64,000 nucleotides of DNA, taken from Symbiodinium microadriaticum (lineage: Eukaryota; Sar; Dinophyceae; Suessiales; Symbiodiniaceae). Positions 1 through 7,407 of the stretch are shown here, one piece after another (position 1 is the first letter of the stretch; each line of letters starts with the position of its first letter). The position numbers and the translations under genes are program-made. The notes below the pieces were generated by a model, which worked only from the letters and a program-made list of their open reading frames with translations, searched no databases and was not told the DNA's origin. Where the stretch lies: positions 401,801 to 465,800 of the forward strand of contig LSRX01000542.1 of NCBI GenBank assembly GCA_001939145.1. Reading direction: 5' to 3'.

Positions 1-58
1 GACAGCTCTACGTACAGTCGATGACCGTGTTTTTCAGGTCAAGCGCGAGCTCAACTGG

Positions 59-1213
59 ATGGCGTCGGATAACAGGCAGCAGCAGAAGAACCAAAGCGCG
101 CTCCAGGTTCTCCTCAGTGGTTTTCCGGCGGGGCTTTCCCCAGCACAACGCCAATATATGATTGGTTGGATGCTCAAGCAGGTCCCCGAGATCCAGAACT
201 TTTTGAAGAACAGGGGCTATGTCGACGACCAAACCGCAGAGGAGATAGGACGATATTTCAACGTTCTCCTCAGCGAGCCGGTTACAGTGCCACAGGGCGA
301 GTTTTGGTCCACAATGACCTTGATTACATTCAAGGCGTGGACTGAGCGACAGGCTTTCATGTCGCGCTTTGCTGGGCAAAGTGGTCTCCCGCTCTACACG
401 GACGAGACCACACCGCACCACGGCTCGCACATCAAGTGCAGCCCGTGCTCGCCACAGTGGCAAAGGAAGTTGGAGGCTCCGATCCGGGTGATCCTTTCGG
501 TCATCAACAAGCACCCGGAGTTTGCCGACCAAAACGCCAAGAACATTTTTGTTCTCTGGAAAACCCTCACTGTTATGAAGCCGTGCGAGAAGAGAGAGTT
601 CCAGGAAGACCACATCGCCTGGGCTAGGCTCTTTTATTCAGCCGAGTCCGGTGAGTTTCGTGGACGTCTGGAGTTGCACCAGGACCTCTACCAGCTGTGC
701 ATGTCGGGACCCGACAATGTGCACGCAGAGGAGTCCACGCTCTGGGCGGAACAGTGGAATCTGGTCCTTTGGGGTCCCCAAAGGGAATTGGACCAAGCTG
801 AGACCACACAGTACGTGGAGGCCAAGAAGCAGTCGATCGGCACAGGCAAGGGCGTCTCCAAAGGCAAGACCAAAAAGCATTGGAGCGCTCCTTTTACTTA
901 CAATTCGTATTCGGTCCCTTTTCCTTTTGAGTTGGACGTGGTTTCTGTAGAAGCCATAGCCTTCTCATGGGACGAGTACTGCACGAAGTCTGGGGGTGAA
1001 ACACACCGCGTCAATGACCCCAAAGCTTGTACATATGTTGGCAAGCCGGTGGTCGAAGACCAAACCGCCTCCCCAGCTCCGGAGATGAGTGCCCGCAGGC
1101 CCAAGGCCGGGGATCCCGATTACGAAACGACTTTTTTGGCAGGGGTGGCCGACCAAACCCCCATCCCTCCCAAAGGTGCCAGCAAAGGTGCCAAAGCTTC
1201 CAAGAAGGCCTGA
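59..1213 (+). CDS. Retroelement A ORF1 (Gag-like, unrecognised family)
   Basis: An open frame of 384 codons from the first ATG at 59; the frame remains open to the window edge (position 2), so the true start may lie upstream. By position it is the nucleic-acid-binding ORF1 protein of a LINE. I recognise no CCHC knuckle or RRM. The central part has scattered Cys/His (around residues 120-130 and 220-230) and the C-terminus is Lys/Ala/Gly-rich (residues 250-270 and the last 20), which would suit RNA binding. It ends in TGA at 1211-1213, and the very same frame continues without another stop through ORF2 to 6043. There is also an out-of-frame ATG overlapping the TGA (TGATG), but that frame closes at 1410 and cannot start ORF2. 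Confidence 0.7.
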   Translation: MASDNRQQQKNQSALQVLLSGFPAGLSPAQRQYMIGWMLKQVPEIQNFLKNRGYVDDQTAEEIGRYFNVLLSEPVTVPQGEFWSTMTLITFKAWTERQAFMSRFAGQSGLPLYTDETTPHHGSHIKCSPCSPQWQRKLEAPIRVILSVINKHPEFADQNAKNIFVLWKTLTVMKPCEKREFQEDHIAWARLFYSAESGEFRGRLELHQDLYQLCMSGPDNVHAEESTLWAEQWNLVLWGPQRELDQAETTQYVEAKKQSIGTGKGVSKGKTKKHWSAPFTYNSYSVPFPFELDVVSVEAIAFSWDEYCTKSGGETHRVNDPKACTYVGKPVVEDQTASPAPEMSARRPKAGDPDYETTFLAGVADQTPIPPKGASKGAKASKKA

Positions 1214-4200
1214 TGGTTTGGCTGCTGTTTTTTCATAAGAGCCAAAGGACCACACCGCATCGGTCCTTTGAGCCAGAGGGAAGCAGGAATATCCTGGCAC
1301 CCTCCAGAATTCGTTTGGCCTTGCATGTTTCGGTCTTTCGGACCACACCGCTTGCCTCTAGCCAGAGGCCTTTTCAGTGCTCAGGTCGTGCATCCGGCGC
1401 CCACGTTTGAACTTTTTTGGGGGCAGCCTGGGATCCGACCACACCGTCCCAAAGAATTCGTTTGGAAGTGCACGTTTCGGTCTTTAGGACCAAACCGCTT
1501 GCCTTTGCCAAGAGGCCTTTTCAGTGTTTCGGTCGTGTATCCGGCGCCCACGTTTGAAAGTTTCTGGTGGCAGCCTAGGATCCGACCACACCGCAGGCCT
1601 GCAGAGCTTTCGCTTAGCCTGTCCTCGATAAAGAACTTTAGTTTCCAGGAGGTCCTGAGCAACAACCACAATAGTTTGATGCACTCTCTCAACGGCAACA
1701 CCACACCTCTTAGACTAAGCTGGGAAGGGTCAGAACTTTTAGCTAGAAGAGTCCTTAGCCTTGACACACTGCTGCAACCACACCTCCCCAACACCCAAAC
1801 CTCTCCCCAACCTTACCACTCGACCTTTACTAGGGAGTACCTTTTATCCCAAAGACTCCACAACCCCAAAGAGCCCACAGCCAAAGCCCCACTGAAGCTA
1901 ATGTCTCGACAGGACCTCTTGACCACACCGCCAGTTAATGTTCTTACTAGACCTAAGCAATGCAGTCGAACAGGTCGCAGGATTAAGCTTAGGGTTCAAG
2001 GTTTCACTTTTTTCCTAAAGGGACCAAAACATAGGTCACCTAGAATTAAGGGAATTAAATCTAATTCGAACAACACAAGCCGAACACCGCCTCCAAGAGG
2101 CACGCCGGGGATCCAAGGATCTAACGAAGAGTGTCCCCACACAGGGGGGGGGACCACAACGCAGTCGAAGGGGTCCTTGCTTCGCGCGCTCAGACGCAGA
2201 GCGTACAGAGCTTGGGTTCGACAGTGTAAGCAAACACGGGGGAGAAGGGTGGGCGCCCTCTCTTCCGTCCCCTCCCCGCCCACAAAAGCTGCCCAGACCC
2301 GAGCAAGTTGGTTTAGAAGAGCAGTTTTGTGGCAACAACAGTTAGGAAGGAACAAGAGGCGGAAGGTTACCAACAAACCGACCACACCGCCACTAGATTA
2401 CCGATCCTCTATTAGAGCAGGCTCTCTGAATGTACAGGGATTTGCGGAGACCCTAAAACTTAAGAGTGCCATTGACCTCATGCAGACGCATAATCTAGAT
2501 GTCTTGTTCCTGAGCGAAACCAAAACCAGGCAGTACTACTCGTACCTTTCTGAACAACACCTGGTTATCTTATCAGGTAATCACCTGGAACCCAATGCAG
2601 GGGTAGGAGCCATCGTTTCACCCAGACTTAGACCACACCTTTCCGATGTGATTCAGCTAAGTCCCAGGATTTTGCATCTTTTCTTCAAAAAGAAAGGAGG
2701 TAACGTGCACCTATTGGGGGTCTATGCACCACATTCGGGATTGGATTTCGAACAGGTCCGACAGCCATTTTGGGAACAACTCGAGGACCACATCGCTGCA
2801 ATCCCACAGCCTGAACCAGTGTATGTGGTAGGCGACTTCAACGTCAGATTTCAAGCAACACACAAACATGACAATGGCGTCACAGGACCCTACACATACG
2901 GTAAAGGCCCGAGGTTCATTGACCACACCGCGACCTCTAATCGCTCTCTATGTATCAAGCACATGTCATCATTGAACATGGTAGAAGCAGCCTCGTATAA
3001 GACCCCCACACCCAAGGACCACATTACCTACAGAGACAAAGCAGCACCACCAGCAGATTGGTCACAATTCGTTCTAGACCCAATGATCTTACAGCAGTTC
3101 TACGCCAATCTCACCACAACATTCGAGGGTGATGTAGCAAGACAGCTAGGATTGCAAATCAGATCTTATCTAGACCTTCCACCCCTTCTTCAGGCGCCCC
3201 TACCACCACCATCCCCAGATCCAGTGAGGTTTCAACGCTTAGACCATTGTTTTGTACGCTCCCAGTGGTTACCTTCGGTCCTTTCATGTAAAAGCAAACT
3301 TCACACGGGTTACCCCTCGGACCACTACCTAGTAGTTTCCGAGTTAAAGGCAAAACTCAAGGCTAAACCAAAACAACCCCCCACACACCAAAAACTGGAA
3401 CCACCAACACAAACGCAACTTCAGCACTACAACCAACTTCTTCAGCACCCCAACACACAGCAACACAACACAGACCACACCGCAAAACCCCAACACTTCT
3501 ACACGGACGGCTCCGGCACCAGAGGCAGGTGCTCAGCGCACACAGCAGCGGGCTGGGGATGGACGCTTCAGGGGGACGAAGATGATTGGCTGGATGCTTC
3601 TGGACCAGTGATTACATCCTCAGACCACACCGCCTTTCTAGGTGCAGAAGTAGGTTCTAATAACACAGGGGAACTTAGCGCTATTTATGAGGCTCTTCTT
3701 TTCGCGGCGGAACGTCATTTTGACCACACCGTCATTCATAGTGATAGCCAGTGGTCCATCAACGTCATCACTGGCCGCTGGCGCCCCAAAGCGCACAAAA
3801 ACATGATCAACAGGATTCGCGCTCTTCTTCGGCACACAAGAATGCAGGTCCACTTCCAATGGGTCAAAGGACACCAGGGCTGTGAAGGCAATGAGCGCGC
3901 AGACAGACTAGCGGAAGTAGGTAAAGAATCACAAGAGAGAACAGGAGGACGCACGCTAAATTACCAACCCGTCATCCTGCCGCACTCTGACCACACCGCC
4001 ACACCGGACCGCTTGGTGACGCAGATGTTGAAAGCTGCTAGCGCCGCCTTTTCCCCCTCAAAATTTGCGCCAAGGACCCCGTGGATCACAACTGAAACTC
4101 TGGAAAAACTCCGACTGGCGAAGCAAGCTAACGCGGCAGGCGCAACCAACGCAAAACAACTTTTAAACCACGCCAAACGACAGGCAAAGAAAGACAGGGT

Positions 4201-5940
4201 CAAGTGGGTCCACGACCAACTATTGGCCGACCCAGTCGCCGAACATTCAACAGTTTGGCGTACCGCAAAAAGGCAAAAACAAGGCTTCCGTGGGCGCAAA
4301 CAACACTTGGTGATAGACGGAAAAGCGATCCCGTGGTCACGTACTCACGAAGCCATCAGAGACAATCTCCAGGAACGCAACCAACCTGCAGATCCACAGC
4401 TAGTTCAGGAACTTCAAAACCGACCACAACTCAGACCACAACTTCCTGGCAAAGGCGATATCACACTGGAGGAATTGCAAACTGCGCTCACTAAGCTCAA
4501 GAAGAATAAGGCGCCAGGCCCAGACAGTCTCTCCAACGAATTTCTTTTATGGCTGGACGAAAACGGAGAACAGCACCTTCTGACCACACTGCAGGGTGTT
4601 TGGGATGAAGGTAAGGTACCTGATTCATGGAAGCATGCAGCTATCGTTACCATTTACAAAGGTAAAGGTCTAGATACAGACCCGCAAAACTACAGACCCA
4701 TCGCGTTATTGAACACCATGTACAAGGTCTTTGCCTCCATCATACAAAATAGGCTAGCGCAGGATATGGACCAATTTTTGCGTAAATCGCAGTATGGATT
4801 CAGGGCTGCTAAAGGTACAAAACACGCGCTGCACATTTTAAGACGCGCAATGGAATATTCCAATCTGACGGATACCAATCTCAACTTGTTATTTTTGGAT
4901 TGGAAACAGGCCTTTGACTCGGTCGACCACACCGCACTTAAGATTACATTGGAGCGTTTCGGTATCCCAGCAGACATTCAAACCCTGGTTAACTCAATCT
5001 ACTCAGACCCCACCTTTGAGATCAAAGGGCTTAATGGTAAATTAGCAAAAGGTAAGGTCAGAACAGGTATTAGACAAGGCTGTCCTCTCAGTCCATACCT
5101 ATTTGTTATCATATTGTCAGTTATGTTAGAAGATGTAGACGGAGCACTCCTTGACCAAGGTATAGCTACCAACACATGGTCTGTTAATTACCCTACCTAC
5201 GATGTAGAGTACGCTGATGATACCTTGCTCCTAGGACTGACCACACCGCAACTAGAAAACATGCTCCATCAGGTTGAACGAGAAGCCCTGCTTTATGGCA
5301 TGTCCTTAAACTCCTCTAAAACAGAAGTCTTACATAGGGCCTCAACACCCGCTCCAAAACTCAAATTCCTGGATGGAACAGCAGTACCGACCACAACGCA
5401 AGTGAAATACCTAGGTACCATGGTATCATGGGAGAATTCTTTCTCAGTTGCCTTCAAGCATAGGGCTGCTTTAGCCGAGCAAGCTTACAAAAAACTTAGA
5501 CTACTGTGGAACAGCTCCCTACCCCAAAAAGTAAAACTCCGCATCTTCCAGTCCACATTCCCAGCAGTTCTAACATACGGACTAGATGCTTTCACACTAG
5601 ATGACAAGGCTCTTCATAGGATAGACGGGGTCTACTACAGATTCCTCCGCAGAATCGTCAAAATCCCTGCCTCCTATATTTCCAGGATTCCTAACAGTGA
5701 GGTCTATAACAAAGCAAATAGACCACACCTCCCCTCGGAGTCCCTGAGAAGCCTACAGCTCAAATTCCTAACTGAAGTGTTTGTTGCCCCAATTACTGAT
5801 CCCATACACAACGTAGTCTTTTCAGCTGCGTTCAGGGATAGAATTATAACTAAGGGTCGAAGAAGAGGAAGGGGTACCGGCTGGCTAGAGGTCACCACCA
5901 AAAGAGAATTTCCTGAGGTTTGGAAGACAGACCACACCGC
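227..5940 (+). repeat. Dispersed 11-mer GACCACACCGC within element A
   Basis: Exact copies start at 406, 1248, 1341, 1584, 1921, 2380, 2921, 3473, 3623, 3989, 4925, 5239 and 5930. One-base variants include 227 (GACCAAACCGC), 608 (GACCACATCGC), 1437 and 3722 (…CCGT), and GACCACAACGC near 2150 and 5390. All are on the plus (coding) strand of the element. They fall in all three codon phases (read as DHTA, TTP or PHR), so the conservation is of nucleotides and not of a peptide. I did not see an exact copy elsewhere in the window on reading through it. Confidence 0.9.
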
Positions 5941-6043
5941 TAGGTTCCCCCACCACCAGTACATAGGCATCAAGCGAAAGCTCAGCTCTCTTTCTTCCGG
6001 GCAAGCGCCAAAGTGCGCCAGACCACAGCGCACACGGCACTAG
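1214..6043 (+). CDS. Retroelement A ORF2: endonuclease - RNase H - reverse transcriptase
   Basis: About 1,609 codons in the same frame as ORF1, directly after its TGA; the first ATG is not until about 1325, so readthrough of the TGA, reinitiation, or a late ATG are all possible. Residues are counted from 1214. Residues 1-400 are low-complexity with a 49-residue tandem repeat. The APE endonuclease spans about 403-711 (SLNVQGF, LFLSETK, VVGDFN, PSDHYLV; catalytic residues present). RNase HI spans about 761-902 (FYTDGSG, ELSAIYEAL, HSDSQ, GNERADRLA; DEDD set complete). RT spans about 1076-1365 (KNKAPGPD, NYRPIALLNT, AFDSVDH, GIRQGCPLSP, VEYADDT). RNase H before RT is unusual: in LINE clades with RNase H it normally follows RT. 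The C-terminus is a thumb-like region ending in a basic tail. It would nick target DNA and copy element RNA by target-primed reverse transcription. Confidence 0.9.
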   Translation, partial: WFGCCFFIRAKGPHRIGPLSQREAGISWHPPEFVWPCMFRSFGPHRLPLARGLFSAQVVHPAPTFELFWGQPGIRPHRPKEFVWKCTFRSLGPNRLPLPRGLFSVSVVYPAPTFESFWWQPRIRPHRRPAELSLSLSSIKNFSFQEVLSNNHNSLMHSLNGNTTPLRLSWEGSELLARRVLSLDTLLQPHLPNTQTSPQPYHSTFTREYLLSQRLHNPKEPTAKAPLKLMSRQDLLTTPPVNVLTRPKQCSRTGRRIKLRVQGFTFFLKGPKHRSPRIKGIKSNSNNTSRTPPPRGTPGIQGSNEECPHTGGGTTTQSKGSLLRALRRRAYRAWVRQCKQTRGRRVGALSSVPSPPTKAAQTRASWFRRAVLWQQQLGRNKRRKVTNKPTTPPLDYRSSIRAGSLNVQGFAETLKLKSAIDLMQTHNLDVLFLSETKTRQYYSYLSEQHLVILSGNHLEPNAGVGAIVSPRLRPHLSDVIQLSPRILHLFFKKKGGNVHLLGVYAPHSGLDFEQVRQPFWEQLEDHIAAIPQPEPVYVVGDFNVRFQATHKHDNGVTGPYTYGKGPRFIDHTATSNRSLCIKHMSSLNMVEAASYKTPTPKDHITYRDKAAPPADWSQFVLDPMILQQFYANLTTTFEGDVARQLGLQIRSYLDLPPLLQAPLPPPSPDPVRFQRLDHCFVRSQWLPSVLSCKSKLHTGYPSDHYLVVSELKAKLKAKPKQPPTHQKLEPPTQTQLQHYNQLLQHPNTQQHNTDHTAKPQHFYTDGSGTRGRCSAHTAAGWGWTLQGDEDDWLDASGPVITSSDHTAFLGAEVGSNNTGELSAIYEALLFAAERHFDHTVIHSDSQWSINVITGRWRPKAHKNMINRIRALLRHTRMQVHFQWVKGHQGCEGNERADRLAEVGKESQERTGGRTLNYQPVILPHSDHTATPDRLVTQMLKAASAAFSPSKFAPRTPWITTETLEKLRLAKQANAAGATNAKQLLNHAKRQAKKDRVKWVHDQLLADPVAEHSTVWRTAKRQKQGFRGRKQHLVIDGKAIPWSRTHEAIRDNLQERNQPADPQLVQELQNRPQLRPQLPGKGDITLEELQTALTKLKKNKAPGPDSLSNEFLLWLDENGEQHLLTTLQGVWDEGKVPDSWKHAAIVTIYKGKGLDTDPQNYRPIALLNTMYKVFASIIQNRLAQDMDQFLRKSQYGFRAAKGTKHALHILRRAMEYSNLTDTNLNLLFLDWKQAFDSVDHTALKITLERFGIPADIQTLVNSIYSDPTFEIKGLNGKLAKGKVRTGIRQGCPLSPYLFVIILSVMLEDVDGALLDQGIATNTWSVNYPTYDVEYADDTLLLGLTTPQLENMLHQVEREALLYGMSLNSSKTEVLHRASTPAPKLKFLDGTAVPTTTQVKYLGTMVSWENSFSVAFKHRAALAEQAYKKLRLLWNSSLPQKVKLRIFQSTFPAVLTYGLDAFTLDDKALHRIDGVYYRFLRRIVKIPASYISRIPNSEVYNKANRPHLPSESLRSLQLKFLTEVFVAPITDPIHNVVFSAAFRDRIITKGRRRGRGTGWLEVTTKREFPEVWKTDHTARFPHHQYIGIKRKLSSLSSGQAPKCARPQRTRH
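1307..1600 (+). repeat. 147-bp tandem duplication at ORF1/ORF2 junction
   Basis: Two adjacent copies (1307-1453 and 1454-1600) begin with GAATTCGTTTGG and share most of their length, including two positions of the GACCACACCGC-type 11-mer each. The period is a multiple of three, so both copies stay open in the ORF2 frame and encode a 49-residue repeat (…RPHR ends both copies). They lie just downstream of the ORF1 stop codon. Confidence 0.85.
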
Positions 6044-6334
6044 CAAAAAAACTGTCGGCTTCCAAACGGGTTACCAAAAGGGCTTGTGGGTTTAGGGTCG
6101 AGGAGTCAGGGTTTTAGGGCTGCCGGGGTTTAGGAGGGTTTAGCGGGTCTTTGTTTGCAACGAGCGTTGATTCCAGTCGCTCTGGGGGTTTAGCTGTACG
6201 TGCTTAGGGGGCTTGGGGCTTTGAATCCTCGGAAAAGATCCTGATGCTCATGCGTCTCTTGAAGCCATAGAGGTAACACCAAGAGAAACCGTAAATCCTG
6301 AAGAGCCCTTGGAGGAACACCTGCAACCCGATAG

Positions 6335-6425
6335 AGCCCTCAAAGTACCCGAAACCCCAAAACCTCAAACCCTAAAACCCTAAGAAACCCTAAACCCCTA
6401 AACCCTAAACCCTACAACCCCAAGC
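6335..6425 (-). repeat. Interstitial telomere-like block (CCCTAAA)
   Basis: Degenerate CCCTAAA/CCCCTAAA units in a row, i.e. the C-rich strand of a plant-type telomere heptamer reads on the plus strand. Confidence 0.85.
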
Positions 6426-6532
6426 CCCAACGCTTCAAGGGCCTCAGAGAGAAGCTGGAGCTCCGAGGAATCTTCTTGCAGCGCGACACCGGCAACGTGG
6501 CCTTTAGGCATCCACCCTGGCACAGTCTCGGG

Positions 6533-6658
6533 CTTCAGGGTTTAGGGTTGAGGGTTTAGGGCTTAGGGTTTAGGGCTTAGGGTTGAGGGTTTAGGGCTTA
6601 GGGTTTAGGGTTCAGGGTTTAGGGTTTAGGGTTCAGGGTTTAGGGTTTTTTTTTTTTT
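6533..6658 (+). repeat. Interstitial telomere-like block ending in a T13 run
   Basis: About 16 degenerate heptamers (TTTAGGG, with TTGAGGG, TTCAGGG and CTTAGGG variants) followed immediately by 13 T (6646-6658). A T run on this strand is what a poly(A) tail of a minus-strand retrocopy would look like, so the block may be the target into which a polyadenylated RNA was copied. The sequence after the T run (6659-6900) is not recognised. Confidence 0.75.
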
Positions 6659-7407
6659 ACGGGCCCTTTTCCACCTGCGAACAAAGTAGAAGTCCTTACC
6701 AGGATGAGCCTACCACTGGGGCCTCCTGACAACATCAGCTGCATAATCTGAAATCTGAACGAACAACCCCATAACATCCCTCTGAGGCCCCAGCCAGCGG
6801 ACAAAGTGGCATGTGAGCTGAGAAGAATAACCCAGACTAACATCTAACATATTGGAGTGCTCATGCCACAGTCAGCCCAGGGTGTACACGGCTAACTGTT
6901 TGTCCACTATCCTTTGGAGGTGTGAGGCTGCAGGACGGATTTCGGTCTAAAGCAACGTCTAGCCCCTAGCAGAGAGGTTTCTAACATAGTCCACTGTCCC
7001 AGCCTCCAGAAACGTTGAATCGTATGCAGAGCAGCTTCGAGCACAGTTATCAGAGGAAGAGGTTATTACAGGGGGGGGAGAGGCGGCACCACAAGGCTTT
7101 AAGCGCCCTTTCTGTACCAGGAGCTTGCGATGGTTGTCACATTAGTCCATAACAACTAGGCAACACCTAGAAGTACGTCTGATCACAGCGGCAAGCTCCC
7201 GGATGGCACTCACTCACTATTCCTAGGCATCGGCTCACGAGGGCTCGTGGTTTCGGTCAGAAGAACTGTAGCTGCTGTTGAGGCAGTCGAAGGCGTCGGC
7301 ATGGCTGTAGCCACTCCTGGTGTCGATGTCATCCCCTGCAACGTCGTTGGGTCGGGCTGCTCGGCGGGGATTGTCGTCATACTGTCTGGTGGCCTGTCCG
7401 ACGAGCT

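Larger units (their letters stand above)
1..6043 (+). mobile_element. Non-LTR retroelement A (EN-RNaseH-RT), 5' end outside window
   Basis: A LINE-like element carrying an ORF1 and a large ORF2 with APE-type endonuclease, RNase HI and reverse transcriptase. The reading frame of ORF1 is already open at the left edge, so the 5' end is not in the window. The 3' end is not sharply visible; coding stops at 6043 and is followed by a short A run and then telomere-like TTTAGGG-rich DNA from about 6104. Catalytic residues of all three enzymes look intact, so the copy may be recent. It differs from elements B and C in having RNase H and in the dispersed 11-mer described separately. Confidence 0.85.
6044..7407. 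other. Gene-free interval with telomere-like blocks
   Basis: Between elements A and B I see no convincing gene. It holds degenerate TTTAGGG-type DNA (6104-6200, 6533-6645), the opposite strand CCCTAAA block (6335-6430), a 13-T run at 6646-6658 and about 550 bp of unremarkable sequence up to the end of the element B coding region. Confidence 0.6.

Noticed and set aside
8..613. Long minus-strand frame opposite ORF1 of element A
   Set aside because: Antisense shadow of a coding region; no domain, no independent start context.
1213..1410. ATG overlapping the ORF1 stop of element A as the ORF2 start
   Set aside because: That frame ends at 1410; ORF2 is in the ORF1 frame, so the overlap cannot start it.
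6533..6645. Regular short repeats considered as a CRISPR array
   Set aside because: They are contiguous telomere-type heptamers without unique spacers, in a eukaryotic context.
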